The position numbers and the translations under genes are program-made. The notes below the pieces were generated by a model. That model was given only the letters and a program-made list of their open reading frames with translations. It did not search any database and had not been told where the DNA came from. 64,000 nt of DNA from Io17-Chloro-G2 sp963663135 (lineage in GTDB: Bacteria; Chloroflexota; Dehalococcoidia; Lucifugimonadales; UBA3495), in assembly GCA_963663135.2 (NCBI GenBank), contig CAXXRM010000005.1, positions 2,046,001-2,110,000 of the forward strand, given 5' to 3'. Positions 18,606 to 27,486 of this stretch are shown here, piece by piece (the first letter of the stretch is position 1; the number at the start of each line of letters is the position of its first letter).

Positions 18606-19043
18606 ATGCTGCAACCCAAGCGCACCAAGTACCGGAAACAATTCCGAGGCCGCCGTAAGGGCGTGGCCACCGGCGGCAATAATGTCGACTTCGGTGAATT
18701 CGGCCTGAAGGCCTTGGGCGCTGAGTGGATTACCGCCCGCCAGATTGAGTCGGCCCGGGTAGCGGTCACCCGCCACCTGAAACGGGGCGGCCAGGTTTGG
18801 GTGCGGGTGTTTCCAGACAAGTCCGTGAGCAAGAAAGCCGCCGAAACCAGGATGGGAGGGGGCAAAGCCGCGGTGGACTATTGGGCCGCCGTGGTTAAGC
18901 CCGGCAAAATCCTCTTTGAAGTGGCCGGCGTGCCCGAACAGGAAGCCATTGAAGCCCTGAGGTTGGCCTCTCACAAGCTTCCCATTCCCACCAAGGTAAC
19001 GCGTAGAGACCGGCTGGCAGCTCTATCCGGTAATACGGGGTAA
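18606..19043 (+). CDS. rplP: 50S ribosomal protein L16
   Basis: 145 aa. Begins MLQPKRTKYRKQFRGRRKG and contains SKKAAETRMGGGKAAVDYW, the conserved A-site-proximal loop. ATG at 18606 follows an AATAGGAG ribosome binding site. Confidence 0.97.
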   Translation: MLQPKRTKYRKQFRGRRKGVATGGNNVDFGEFGLKALGAEWITARQIESARVAVTRHLKRGGQVWVRVFPDKSVSKKAAETRMGGGKAAVDYWAAVVKPGKILFEVAGVPEQEAIEALRLASHKLPIPTKVTRRDRLAALSGNTG

Positions 19044-19054
19044 GAGGGTTCGCC

Positions 19055-19252
19055 GTGGATATTGGAGAACTACGAGGCCTAACTGACCAGCAGCTCCTGG
19101 AAGAGATGGAGAAAACCCAAAGAGAGTTGATGAACCTTCGTTTTAGGGCGGCCACCAACCAATTGCCGAATTCCAACCTGCCCAGGACGGTGCGCAGGTC
19201 CATCGCCAGATTGAAAACCGTGATCCGAGAACGCCAGTTGGTTGAGGGTTAG
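19055..19252 (+). CDS. rpmC: 50S ribosomal protein L29
   Basis: 65 aa, mostly two helices (ELRGLTDQQLLEEMEKTQRE, then NLRFRAATNQLPNSN), the standard small L29 near the exit tunnel. GTG start. Confidence 0.95.
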   Translation: MDIGELRGLTDQQLLEEMEKTQRELMNLRFRAATNQLPNSNLPRTVRRSIARLKTVIRERQLVEG

Positions 19253-19254
19253 CT

Positions 19255-19686
19255 TTGGCTAAATCAATGAGAAAAGTCCGCGTCGGCTCTGTCGTGCGGA
19301 CCGGCATGGACAAAACAGCGGTCGTGGAAAACGTGTGGAAGCAACGCCACCGTTTGTACGGCAAGCAGGTGCGGCGGGTGGCTCGGTTCCGAGTGCACGA
19401 CCCTCTTAACCAATGCCAGTTGGGTGACGTGGTAAGAATCGAGGAGACGCGCCCCATTTCCAAGACCAAGCACTGGCGCATCCTGGAAATCATCCAGAGT
19501 CGTCGGGTGGCCGACGTCCGTCCCATTGAGCTTGAGTCCGACGCTGAGATTCCGGAGGCCCCGGACGCCGAAGGACCGGCGGACCAACCCCAAGATTCAA
19601 CCGAGGCGCAGGACTCGACAGAAGATACGGCGGTAGATTCCCCGGGTGACGATGACGACGCCCGCGCCGTGGACATAGAACGATGA
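19255..19686 (+). CDS. rpsQ: 30S ribosomal protein S17 with long acidic C-terminal tail
   Basis: The S17 OB-fold core spans about residues 1-85 (VRVGSVVRTGMDKTAVVENV, QLGDVVRIEETRPISKTKHW). About 55 extra residues follow, rich in Glu, Asp, Ala and Pro and carrying a short repeat (STEAQDSTEDTAVDSPGDDD). Normal S17 is about 85 aa. TTG start, two bases after rpmC. The end overlaps rplN by four bases, so the tail is clearly in frame and retained. Confidence 0.95.
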   Translation: MAKSMRKVRVGSVVRTGMDKTAVVENVWKQRHRLYGKQVRRVARFRVHDPLNQCQLGDVVRIEETRPISKTKHWRILEIIQSRRVADVRPIELESDAEIPEAPDAEGPADQPQDSTEAQDSTEDTAVDSPGDDDDARAVDIER

Positions 19687-20051
19687 TACAAACCTACACC
19701 CGGCTCACCGTGGCCGATAATAGCGGCGCCAAGGTAATTCGCTTGATCAACATTCCAGGCAGCAGCCGTCGCAGATACGCCCACGTTGGAGACATAGTGG
19801 TGTGCAACGTGCGGGAGGCGGCGCCTAATTCCCCCGTCAGAAAGGGGGAGGTAGTCCGGGCCGTGGTCATCCGCCAAGCACAACCGCGGCGGCGCCCAGA
19901 CGGCACGTACATCAAGTTTGACGACAACGCCGCTGTGTTGATTCAGGAAAATCAACTGCCCCGGGGAACACGGATATTCGGCCCGGTGGCGCGAGAACTA
20001 CGGGACCGGGGATTCATGCGCATAATTTCCCTGGCTCCAGAGGTTGTATAA
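19683..20051 (+). CDS. rplN: 50S ribosomal protein L14
   Basis: 122 aa, standard. Contains MIQTYTRLTVADNSGAKVI, KKGEVVRAVVIR-type core (here RKGEVVRAVVIRQ) and the C-terminal TRIFGPVARELRDRGFMRIISLAPEV. The start overlaps the end of rpsQ by 4 bases. Confidence 0.98.
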   Translation: MIQTYTRLTVADNSGAKVIRLINIPGSSRRRYAHVGDIVVCNVREAAPNSPVRKGEVVRAVVIRQAQPRRRPDGTYIKFDDNAAVLIQENQLPRGTRIFGPVARELRDRGFMRIISLAPEVV

Positions 20052-20371
20052 TGCGCGTCCGCAGCGGGGATACCGTCCTGGTGATAGCCGGCAAGGACAA
20101 AGGCAAAACGGGCCGGGTTGACCGCCAGCATTCCAAGGAATCGCGCATCGTGGTCGAGGGCGTTAACATGATCACCCGCCACATTCGCGCCCGTCCCGGG
20201 GTCAGGCAATCGGGGCGTATCCAACGGGAAGCGCCAATTCATGTTTCCAACGTAGTGTTGATTTGCAACAAGTGTAACCGGCCAACCAGCCCGGCTATGA
20301 CGGTTTTGGATACCGGCGCCCGGGTTAGAAGCTGCCCCAAGTGCGGAGAAGTGATCGACGATGTCGCCTGA
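20051..20371 (+). CDS. rplX: 50S ribosomal protein L24 with zinc-ribbon
   Basis: 106 aa. KOW motif in VRSGDTVLVIAGKDKGKTG. The C-terminal half carries two CxxC pairs, ICNKCNRP and SCPKCGEVID, the zinc-binding form of L24. The ATG overlaps the rplN stop region and the end overlaps the rplE start by 11 bases. Confidence 0.96.
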   Translation: MRVRSGDTVLVIAGKDKGKTGRVDRQHSKESRIVVEGVNMITRHIRARPGVRQSGRIQREAPIHVSNVVLICNKCNRPTSPAMTVLDTGARVRSCPKCGEVIDDVA

Positions 20372-21143
20372 CGAACAAGCGGAAGAAGTACCTAGCACTC
20401 CGGAAACCCAGGACGGCGAGCAGCCCTCGGCTTCCCCGGATGCCGGGTCCGAAGCTGCCGCGAGCGGCGAGCCGGAAGCGGCACCACGGCGACAGCGTGC
20501 CACATCGGGCCGCGCCACCCGGAGCCGGCGAGGGGCCGCCTCCGGTGGTTCAGACGCCGACGCGAACGCGCCGGTAGAAGGCGACGAAAACGTTCCCCAG
20601 CCCAGGCTTCGGGAGATGTACCGCACCGAAATCATTCCCAGTATGATGCGGGAATTCGGCTACTCCAACCCCATGCAGGTCCCTCGGGTCAACAAGATTG
20701 TGCTTAACATCGGCCTGGGGGAGGCCCTTACCAATGGCCGGGCCATGGAGAACGCCACCCGAGACCTGGCAACGATTACCGGCCAGAAACCGGTGATAAC
20801 CCGGGCCAGGAAGTCCATCGCGGGGTTCAAAATACGGGAAGGGAACCCAATCGGCACCTCGGTCACCCTGCGGGGAACCCGGATGCATCATTTCCTGGAC
20901 CGGTTTATCAACACCGCTCTGCCTCGTATTCGGGACTTCCGAGGTCTGCCCCGCCGTGGCTTTGACGGCCGCGGCAATTTTTCCCTTGGGATTAGCGAAC
21001 AGATTATTTTTCCCGAGATAGATTACAATCAAATCGACCGGTTGCGAGGGCTCCAGGTCACCATCGCCACCTCGGCGCGGAACGACTCCGAGGCAACCCG
21101 CCTGTTGGAGTTGTTCGGGATGCCCTTCGTTCGCCAAACCTAG
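20361..21143 (+). CDS. rplE: 50S ribosomal protein L5 with ~80-residue N-terminal extension
   Basis: The 5S-rRNA-binding L5 core begins around residue 80 (RLREMYRTEIIPSMMREFGY) and includes QKPVITRARKSIAGFKIREG and RDFRGLPRRGFDGRGNFSLG. Upstream in frame, from ATG 20361, is a low-complexity region: first acidic (EEVPSTPETQDGEQPSASPD), then Arg/Ser/Ala-rich (RQRATSGRATRSRRG). L5 is normally about 180 aa; this is 260. A later start near codon 90 would give a normal L5, but no in-frame ATG with a good ribosome binding site stands out, and rplX-to-rplE overlap supports the long start. Confidence 0.9.
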   Translation: MSPDEQAEEVPSTPETQDGEQPSASPDAGSEAAASGEPEAAPRRQRATSGRATRSRRGAASGGSDADANAPVEGDENVPQPRLREMYRTEIIPSMMREFGYSNPMQVPRVNKIVLNIGLGEALTNGRAMENATRDLATITGQKPVITRARKSIAGFKIREGNPIGTSVTLRGTRMHHFLDRFINTALPRIRDFRGLPRRGFDGRGNFSLGISEQIIFPEIDYNQIDRLRGLQVTIATSARNDSEATRLLELFGMPFVRQT

Positions 21144-21188
21144 ACCGGACTTTTGTAATAACGACACAATCGTTACAGGAGAGGCCCA

Positions 21189-21374
21189 TTGGCCAAGGCG
21201 TCTAAGATTCAGAAATGGCTTCGCGAGCCCAAGTTCCCCGTGCGCAAAAACAGCCGCTGCCACCGTTGCGGCCGTCCGAGGGCGTACATCCGTTATTTTG
21301 GGATTTGTCGCATTTGCTTCCGGGAGATGGCCCTGCGGGGCGAACTGCCCGGTGTCCGCAAAGGCGGCATGTAA
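21189..21374 (+). CDS. rpsN: 30S ribosomal protein S14 type Z
   Basis: 61 aa, the short zinc-binding S14. The CHRC and CRIC pairs ligate zinc (NSRCHRCGRPRAYIRYFGIC). TTG start behind the GGAGAGG ribosome binding site at 21179-21185. Confidence 0.96.
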   Translation: MAKASKIQKWLREPKFPVRKNSRCHRCGRPRAYIRYFGICRICFREMALRGELPGVRKGGM

Positions 21375-21411
21375 CCCCACCGAGAAATCTGCCGATGTTA
21401 AGGTTCAGGAA

Positions 21412-21810
21412 ATGCCGGTAAGCGATCCAATTGCTGATATGTTGACCAGGATCCGCAACGCAATCCAGATGCGGCGGGATTCCGTGATGGTTCCTCATTC
21501 CAAGATGAAGCTGGCCATAGCCAGGATTTTGAAGGAAGAGGGCTTCATCCGGGACTTCGACATGCCGAGGGGTCAACTCCACCCCACACTACGGTTGCAC
21601 CTGATATACCGGGAGCGCCGAGAACCAGCCATTAGCGGTCTCAAGCGAGTCAGTAAACCCGGACTGCGGGTCTACGTGGGCGGCGGCGAGATCCCTCGAG
21701 TGTTCGGCGGATTAGGCCTGGCTATTGTGTCCACGTCCAGCGGGGTCATGGCGGGCAAGCGGGCGTGGCGGGAAAAAATCGGAGGAGAGTTGCTCTGTTA
21801 TGTCTGGTGA
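21412..21810 (+). CDS. rpsH: 30S ribosomal protein S8
   Basis: 132 aa from ATG 21412 (PVSDPIADMLTRIRNAIQMR), the canonical S8 start; the frame is open further upstream, but that part overlaps rpsN and is not S8-like. The C-terminus GLAIVSTSSGVMAGKRAWRE matches the 16S rRNA binding region. The end overlaps rplF by 11 bases. Confidence 0.96.
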   Translation: MPVSDPIADMLTRIRNAIQMRRDSVMVPHSKMKLAIARILKEEGFIRDFDMPRGQLHPTLRLHLIYRERREPAISGLKRVSKPGLRVYVGGGEIPRVFGGLGLAIVSTSSGVMAGKRAWREKIGGELLCYVW

Positions 21811-22387
21811 CCAGGAAGGACCGGCCAAAGAACGGCGCACCCTTTCCCGCATCGGTCGCAAACCCATCCCCATTCCGTCGGGTGTGGAAGTCGAGCCACT
21901 GGTGGGAGGCGTGACCGTCAAGGGGCCCAGGGGCACTTTGACGCAGAATTACCATCCTGAAGTAACCGTCAAGGTTGAGGCTGGCATGGTGCTGGTGGAG
22001 CGGCTCTCTACCAATAAGTTTCACCATTCCCTGCACGGCCTGACCAGGAGCCTGATCGCTAATGCCATCACGGGGGTAACCGACGGGTACACCAAGACCC
22101 TGGAGTTGATGGGCGTGGGTTACCGGGTGCAAGTCGCCGGAGACGGGATAATCTTGAACGTGGGCTACAGTCACCCGGTGGAAATTCATCCTCCGGACGG
22201 CGTAACTATGGCCGTAGAAGGCAACAACAGGGTCCACGTAAGCGGAATCAACAAACAGCAGGTCGGCAGCCTGGCCGCGCAAGTGCGGCGGGTCCGTCCC
22301 CCGAATCCTTACAAGGAAAAGGGGATCCGTTACGCCGGCGAAGTGCTGCATTTCAAGCCTGGCAAGGCGGCTGCTCGCAAGGCCTAG
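21800..22387 (+). CDS. rplF: 50S ribosomal protein L6
   Basis: 195 aa from ATG 21800; this start is preferred over upstream in-frame codons because it follows AAATCGGAGGAGAG inside the rpsH end. The core LSRIGRKPIPIPSGVEVEPL and the C-terminal PNPYKEKGIRYAGEVLHFKPGK are typical. A short charged leader of about 14 residues precedes the core. Confidence 0.96.
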   Translation: MSGDQEGPAKERRTLSRIGRKPIPIPSGVEVEPLVGGVTVKGPRGTLTQNYHPEVTVKVEAGMVLVERLSTNKFHHSLHGLTRSLIANAITGVTDGYTKTLELMGVGYRVQVAGDGIILNVGYSHPVEIHPPDGVTMAVEGNNRVHVSGINKQQVGSLAAQVRRVRPPNPYKEKGIRYAGEVLHFKPGKAAARKA

Positions 22388-22424
22388 AGCGCGCTACTCT
22401 TAAAGCCCGGAGAATCCTGCAACC

Positions 22425-22793
22425 ATGCCCAGGGATAAGAACGCAGTAAAATTGAGGGTCGTGCGACACGCCCGCCTTCGAAAAAAGGTGTCCGGCAGTC
22501 CCCAACGTCCCAGGCTGTGTGTGTTTCGCAGCCTGCGCCACATCTATGCCCAGGTTATCGACGACGCCGAAGGCGCCACCTTGGCCTGTGCTTCCAGCCA
22601 AGAGTCGACGCTCCAGGAGAGTTCCGGCCAGGGAGCCAAGATTTCCTCCGCCGTCGCCGTTGGGAAATTGGTGGCGGAACGGGCCAAGGCCAAGGGTATA
22701 ACCCAAGTCGTGTTTGACCGAGGCGGCTACAAATATCACGGCCGGGTTAAGGCATTGGCGGAAGCGACCAGGGAAGCAGGTCTGGTCTTCTGA
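22425..22793 (+). CDS. rplR: 50S ribosomal protein L18
   Basis: 122 aa. Contains RLRKKVSGSPQRPRLCVFRS and the C-terminal QVVFDRGGYKYHGRVKALAE, the 5S rRNA binding signature. About 154 bases without a gene follow before rpsE, unusual for this compact block; nothing recognisable is in that gap. Confidence 0.96.
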   Translation: MPRDKNAVKLRVVRHARLRKKVSGSPQRPRLCVFRSLRHIYAQVIDDAEGATLACASSQESTLQESSGQGAKISSAVAVGKLVAERAKAKGITQVVFDRGGYKYHGRVKALAEATREAGLVF

Positions 22794-22947
22794 CCCGCTT
22801 GGCACACTCGTCTTCGAATTTGGATTGACCCAGCGGAAACCGTCTTCACCTCCGGGTTATCCCCGTCCCGGATCCCCGCCAATCGTAAGACAGAAGGTCT
22901 GTTGTACAGGGTGCGGAGGGCAGCGATGGTTAAAGGATTGGATATAA

Positions 22948-23487
22948 GTGGTCACCGTAGTTGAAAGAAACCGGCCCGGCGGTCGACGCCGAGAACAGGA
23001 CACCGGCGGGTTTACCGAACGGGTGGTATACACGCGGCGTATCGCCAAGGTGGTCAAGGGCGGCCGGCGAATGCGGTTTAACGCCCTGGTGATTGTCGGA
23101 GACGGCAAGGGAGAGGTTGGCGCCGGATTGGGGAAAGCCCTGGTTATCCCGGATGCGGTCCGCAAGGGCAACACCATAGCCCGGGCATCGACTCTTAAGG
23201 TCCCCCTGAAAGGCAGCACTATTCCCCAGATGATAACCGTGAAGAAAGGCGCAACCATCGTCTTGATCAAACCTGCCCGTGAAGGCACCGGGGTCATCGC
23301 CGCGGGCGCGATGCGGGCCATCCTGGAATTGGCCGGAGTTCAGGACGTGGTCGGAAAAACCCTGGGGTCTCGCAACCCCATCAACGTCGCGTACGCCACG
23401 ATGGAGGCCCTCAGGCAGCTCCGAGACCCGGAAGTTGAAATCGCCCGTAGGTTTGCCACCCCGGCGGCTCCCGCCAACCGGAGATAG
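22948..23487 (+). CDS. rpsE: 30S ribosomal protein S5
   Basis: 179 aa with a GTG start. Contains ERVVYTRRIAKVVKGGRRM, GKALVIPDAVRKGNTIARAS and the C-terminal ILELAGVQDVVGKTLGSRNP, all typical of S5 at the mRNA entry and decoding region. Confidence 0.97.
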   Translation: MVTVVERNRPGGRRREQDTGGFTERVVYTRRIAKVVKGGRRMRFNALVIVGDGKGEVGAGLGKALVIPDAVRKGNTIARASTLKVPLKGSTIPQMITVKKGATIVLIKPAREGTGVIAAGAMRAILELAGVQDVVGKTLGSRNPINVAYATMEALRQLRDPEVEIARRFATPAAPANRR

Positions 23488-23528
23488 CCGTTAGGCGGAA
23501 TCCACGTCTTAGTTTACGTTGAAAGGTT

Positions 23529-23711
23529 ATGGCTCAGCTTAAAATCACCTGGAAAAAAAGCGGTATCGGCTGTCCGGCAGACCAGCGCCGCGTCATCAAA
23601 GCGCTCGGACTGCGGCGGCTCCACCACACCGTAATCCACGGGAACACCCCGTCGATACGCGGAATGGTCAACAAGGTAATACACCTGGTCAACGTGGAAG
23701 AAATCGATTGA
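23529..23711 (+). CDS. rpmD: 50S ribosomal protein L30
   Basis: 60 aa: LKITWKKSGIGCPADQRRVI then ALGLRRLHHTVIHGNTPSIR. Normal bacterial L30 length. Between rpsE and rplO as in the standard spc operon. Confidence 0.94.
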   Translation: MAQLKITWKKSGIGCPADQRRVIKALGLRRLHHTVIHGNTPSIRGMVNKVIHLVNVEEID

Positions 23712-23741
23712 CCGGGATTCGATGATTCGAGGCTAGTTCCC

Positions 23742-24185
23742 ATGATGGAGCACCAAGTAACCCCGTCTAAAGGAGCCCGGAAACGCAGGAAAAGGGTTGG
23801 CCGCGGAGACTCCGCCGGACAGGGAAGCACCGCCGGTCGGGGCATGAAAGGACAGAACTCCAGGTCTGGCTCAGGACCCCGGGTGGGTTTTGAGGGCGGA
23901 CAGTTGCCCATCATCAAGGGCCTTCCTATGAAGCGGGGCTTTCACAACCCGTTCAAGACCTATTACTCCCTGGTTTCGCTGGAGCAGCTAAACACATTTG
24001 AAGACGGAGCCAGGGTCACGCCGGAAGACCTGCTGGAACAGCAGATCCTGCAAAACCTGAAGCAACCGGTCAAAATCGTTGGGACCGGGGAAATTACCAA
24101 GGCGATCACCGTAGCGGCTCATAAGTTCACCCGGTCCGCCCGGGAGAGAATTGAAGCGGTTCAAGGTAAGGTGGAGGAGCTTTAG
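23742..24185 (+). CDS. rplO: 50S ribosomal protein L15
   Basis: 147 aa. Gly/Arg-rich N-terminus with RKRRKRVGRGDSAGQGSTAG and GFEGGQLPIIKGLPMKRGF, then the globular C-terminal domain ending RIEAVQGKVEEL. Followed 15 bases later by secY. Confidence 0.96.
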   Translation: MMEHQVTPSKGARKRRKRVGRGDSAGQGSTAGRGMKGQNSRSGSGPRVGFEGGQLPIIKGLPMKRGFHNPFKTYYSLVSLEQLNTFEDGARVTPEDLLEQQILQNLKQPVKIVGTGEITKAITVAAHKFTRSARERIEAVQGKVEEL

Positions 24186-24200
24186 CCCGGTGATCTCACC

Positions 24201-25529
24201 ATGATTTCCTCGGAAGCCCAAGGCGGCCGTTTTCCAGCCTTGCTACAAGCCGCCATTGATGCGTTCAGCCTACCGGACCTGCGGGCCAAAATCCTGTTCA
24301 CGCTGGCAATGCTGGTAATATACCGCTTTGCCGCCCACATACCATTGCCGGGCATCGACGGCGAACAGCTGGATAACCTCTTCCGCAACAACCAACTGCT
24401 GGGATTCCTGGACCTGTTCAGCGGCGGCGCATTGAGCCGCATGAGCATCGTGGCATTGGGCGTCTTCCCATATATCACGGCTTCCATCGTGATCCAGTTG
24501 TTGACCCCGGTGGTGCCCAGCCTCCAGGACATTTCCCGAGAAGGAGACGCCGGGCGAATCAAAATGAACCGCATGGTGCATGGGCTGACTGTCCCCATAG
24601 CCCTGGCCCAGGGCTATGGACAACTGATCCTGTTGCGACAGAGCAACGTGCTCACCAACGTTGGTTTCACCGGGGACGCCCTGCTGCCCACCCTGGCTGC
24701 GTTGCTTTCCATCGTGGCCGGCACGATGTTCCTGGTGTGGATCGGCGAATTAATCACTGAGCGGGGGATTGGCAACGGCATCTCGCTGATAATATTCGCG
24801 GGGATCGTGGCAGGCTTCCCCATCATGCTGACCCAGGGGTTTTTGGACCGGGACAACGTTCTGGGAATTGGCTTCTTCGCAATCATCGGGGTGCTGATCA
24901 TCGCGCTAATCGTGATGTTCAATGAGGCCCATCGGAGGATTCCCGTTCAATACGGGCGCAGCATATTCCGGGGCGGCAGAATGTACCGGCAAAGCGGGGC
25001 TACCTACCTGCCTTTGCGCATAAACTCTGCGGGCATGATTCCACTGATCTTCGCTTTTTCAATTGTGATCCTGCCGGGCACCATAGCAACCTACTTCGCC
25101 ACCAACTCCGGGTTCGTTGGCGACGTGGCCCGGTTCTTCGCCGACCTGTTGATTCCCAGTTCTCCCCTCTACTGGATACTGGTGTTCATACTGGTAGTGA
25201 TGTTCACCTTTTTCTATACGCTGGTCGTGTTCAATCAACAAAACCTGGCGGAAAACCTGCAACGCAACGGGGGCTTTGTCCTGGGCATCAGGCCGGGCCG
25301 TCCCACCCAGGACTACCTGAACCGGGTCATTGTGCGCATAACCATGGGCGGCGCGCTGTTCCTGGGTTTCATCGCCATCACGCCCTACCTGGCGTCGTTG
25401 GTGACCGGAGTTCAGGCCATATCCCTCAGCAGCACGAGCCTGTTGATCATGGTCGGCGTTGGGCTGGATACCCTGCGTCAATTGGAAGCCCAGTTGATGA
25501 TGCGAAACTACGAAGGGTTCTTGCGTTAA
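24201..25529 (+). CDS. secY: Protein translocase channel subunit SecY
   Basis: 442 aa integral membrane protein with ten predicted transmembrane helices; forms the Sec channel for export and membrane insertion. Signature ALGVFPYITASIVIQLLTPV follows the first helices; RRIPVQYGRSIFRGG and the cytoplasmic loop FNQQNLAENLQRNGGFVLGI are conserved. The C-terminal LRQLEAQLMMRNYEGFLR is typical. Stop codon and adk start are adjacent, consistent with co-translation. Confidence 0.97.
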   Translation: MISSEAQGGRFPALLQAAIDAFSLPDLRAKILFTLAMLVIYRFAAHIPLPGIDGEQLDNLFRNNQLLGFLDLFSGGALSRMSIVALGVFPYITASIVIQLLTPVVPSLQDISREGDAGRIKMNRMVHGLTVPIALAQGYGQLILLRQSNVLTNVGFTGDALLPTLAALLSIVAGTMFLVWIGELITERGIGNGISLIIFAGIVAGFPIMLTQGFLDRDNVLGIGFFAIIGVLIIALIVMFNEAHRRIPVQYGRSIFRGGRMYRQSGATYLPLRINSAGMIPLIFAFSIVILPGTIATYFATNSGFVGDVARFFADLLIPSSPLYWILVFILVVMFTFFYTLVVFNQQNLAENLQRNGGFVLGIRPGRPTQDYLNRVIVRITMGGALFLGFIAITPYLASLVTGVQAISLSSTSLLIMVGVGLDTLRQLEAQLMMRNYEGFLR

Positions 25530-26210
25530 GTGGCGGCCCCGGCAAGCAACAATTTGCGGTTGGTCCTGGTTGGCCCCCCCGGCGCCGGCAAAGGTACCCA
25601 GGCCCAGTCCCTAACGGACAAGTTGGGGGTTCCGCACATCAGTTCCGGGGACCTGTTCCGGCATAACCTGAGGGAGAACACGCCCCTGGGAATAAGGGCT
25701 GCCGAATTCATGAAGCAAGGATTGTTGGTGCCTGACGAAGTCACGATAGATATCGTCTTGGACAAGGTCTTGTCGTTGCACTCAACGGAAGGCTTCATCC
25801 TTGACGGTTTCCCCAGAAACGTAAACCAGGCCGAAGTATTGGAAGAAGCCCTGAAAACCCGCGCACGTGGTTTGGACCGGGTGGTCTACCTCCAGGTTCC
25901 CGAAGATGAGTTGCTCAGAAGACTGGGCGGCCGCTTCAGTTGCGGGGATTGCCAGGCTCCCCATGCGGTCGATCCAGGCGCCGCGCCGGGAAGGTGCGAT
26001 CGCTGCGACGGGAAGCTTTACCAGCGAGAAGATGACCGCCCCGAAGCCGTAAGCCAGAGGATATCGGTCTACTTCAATGAAACTTTGCCGGTGTTGGATT
26101 TCTACCGCGGCCGCAGTCTGCTGGAAGCGGTGGACGGCGTGGACGCGGTGGAGGCCGTTTTCGAACGCGTTTTGCTTGCTTTAGACCGGGTTTCCAAGAT
26201 TAGCGATTGA
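25530..26210 (+). CDS. adk: Adenylate kinase (zinc-lid type)
   Basis: Interconverts ATP+AMP and 2 ADP. P-loop GPPGAGKGTQAQSL (about residues 14-27), AMP-binding ISSGDLFRHNLRE and DGFPRNVNQAEVLEE. The LID carries two cysteine pairs (FSCGDCQAP and GRCDRCDG), a structural zinc site. 226 aa with a GTG start that directly follows secY. Confidence 0.97.
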   Translation: MAAPASNNLRLVLVGPPGAGKGTQAQSLTDKLGVPHISSGDLFRHNLRENTPLGIRAAEFMKQGLLVPDEVTIDIVLDKVLSLHSTEGFILDGFPRNVNQAEVLEEALKTRARGLDRVVYLQVPEDELLRRLGGRFSCGDCQAPHAVDPGAAPGRCDRCDGKLYQREDDRPEAVSQRISVYFNETLPVLDFYRGRSLLEAVDGVDAVEAVFERVLLALDRVSKISD

Positions 26211-26223
26211 GAGTAGAATAGGG

Positions 26224-27117
26224 TTGGTGAATCAGCAGAAAAATTTACAGACCGCGTCCAACTCCCCGTCCCAATACAGCGGCGGCATTACGATCAAGTC
26301 TCCCCGCGAACGGGAGGCGATGCGACAAGCCGGCGCTATAGTGGGAGCGGTGTTGGCCATATTAAGGGCCTCGGTCACGCCCGGAATTACCACCAAAGAC
26401 CTCGACTCCATTGCCTACCGGGAAATAACCCGGCGCGGGGGAGTCCCCACCTTTATGGGATACCGGGGTTTTCCAGCAAGCATTTGCACCTCCGTCAATG
26501 AGGAAATCGTGCACGGGATTCCCGGCAACCGGGTCTTGAAAGATGGCGACGTCGTAAAAATGGATGTGGGCGCCACCCTCAACGGGCATATCGGCGATGC
26601 TGCTATTTCCGTTCCCGTGGGCGACGTCGGGCAAGCCGCATTGGATCTGATACAAACGACCCGGTTGAGCTTGGAAGAGGGAATCAAAGCGGCGCAACCG
26701 GGCAAGCGTGTTGGCGACATCAGCGCCGCGGTCCAAGCCTTCGGTGAGGCCCGGGGCTATGGCGTAGTTCGGGAGTACGTGGGTCACGGGGTAGGCCGGT
26801 TCCTCCATGAGGACCCCCAAATTCCCAACTACGGGCAAGCCGGCCGCGGGCCTTTGCTTCGGCCCGGTATGTGCATCGCTATCGAGCCGATGTTGAATAT
26901 GGGGGATTGGCGGACATCGGTGATGGATGACCAGTGGACCGTGATAACCTCCGATAGCAAACTATCCTGTCATTTCGAACACACCATCGCCATCGACGAA
27001 GACGGGCCGGTGGTTTTAACGGTGCCTGATCCTGAGGCGGAAGCGCGCCTCAACGCACAGGCACAAAAAATAGAGGACCCCGAGGTTTTATGGCCAAAAA
27101 ACAAGCCATCGAAGTAG
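26224..27117 (+). CDS. map: Methionine aminopeptidase type I
   Basis: Removes the initiator methionine. Metal ligands are visible in order: Asp in KMDVGATLNGHIGDAAI (two Asp), His in YVGHGVGRFLHEDP, Glu in AIEPMLNMGDW and Glu in CHFEHTIAI. The substrate-binding His is in the INEEIVHG-like VNEEIVHGIPG. About 20 extra N-terminal and 25 C-terminal residues surround the ~250-residue core. The 3' end overlaps infA by 28 bases. Confidence 0.96.
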   Translation: MVNQQKNLQTASNSPSQYSGGITIKSPREREAMRQAGAIVGAVLAILRASVTPGITTKDLDSIAYREITRRGGVPTFMGYRGFPASICTSVNEEIVHGIPGNRVLKDGDVVKMDVGATLNGHIGDAAISVPVGDVGQAALDLIQTTRLSLEEGIKAAQPGKRVGDISAAVQAFGEARGYGVVREYVGHGVGRFLHEDPQIPNYGQAGRGPLLRPGMCIAIEPMLNMGDWRTSVMDDQWTVITSDSKLSCHFEHTIAIDEDGPVVLTVPDPEAEARLNAQAQKIEDPEVLWPKNKPSK

Positions 27118-27308
27118 AAGCCAGCGTTACCGAGGCGCTCCCCAACGGGATGTTCCGGGTGGAACTGCCCAACGACCACCGGGTGCTGGCCCACGTTTCC
27201 GGGAAGATCCGGATGCACTTCATCCGCGTGCTTCCCGGCGACCGGGTGCTCGTGGAGCTTTCTCCCTACGACCTGACCCGGGGCCGCATCACTTACCGGT
27301 TCAAGTAA
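27090..27308 (+). CDS. infA: Translation initiation factor IF-1
   Basis: 72 aa OB-fold: EVEASVTEALPNGMFRVELP, HRVLAHVSGKIRMHFIRVLP, and DLTRGRITYRFK at the end. Normal length and position between map and rpmJ. It begins inside the map gene in another frame. Confidence 0.96.
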   Translation: MAKKQAIEVEASVTEALPNGMFRVELPNDHRVLAHVSGKIRMHFIRVLPGDRVLVELSPYDLTRGRITYRFK

Positions 27309-27352
27309 TCGTTCCGAGCGGCATCCCGTATCCGATTCTCTGGAGCCTATCT

Positions 27353-27466
27353 ATGAAAGTATCCGCCTCGGTAAAACCAAGGTGCGACAAATGCCGTGTG
27401 ATCCGGCGCAAAGGCGTCGTGCGGATCATCTGTACCAACGCGCGCCACGCCCAAAGGCAAGGCTAG
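27353..27466 (+). CDS. rpmJ: 50S ribosomal protein L36 (zinc form)
   Basis: A 37-residue gene, MKVSASVKPRCDKCRVIRRK continuing to CTNARHAQRQG. The C-x2-C ... C-x4-H ligands mark the zinc-binding (C+) L36. ATG 27353 to TAG 27466, between infA and rpsM as in most bacteria. Confidence 0.95.
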   Translation: MKVSASVKPRCDKCRVIRRKGVVRIICTNARHAQRQG

Positions 27467-27486
27467 GCCGATTAAGGAGGCCACCA

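Noticed and set aside
22794..22947. Hidden small gene between rplR and rpsE.
   Set aside because: Only frames continuing from shadow reading of rplR; no start with a ribosome binding site or recognisable product.
27382..27486. Long N-terminal extension of S13.
   Set aside because: It overlaps rpmJ in another frame, and a perfect AAGGAGG sits just before the TTG at 27487.
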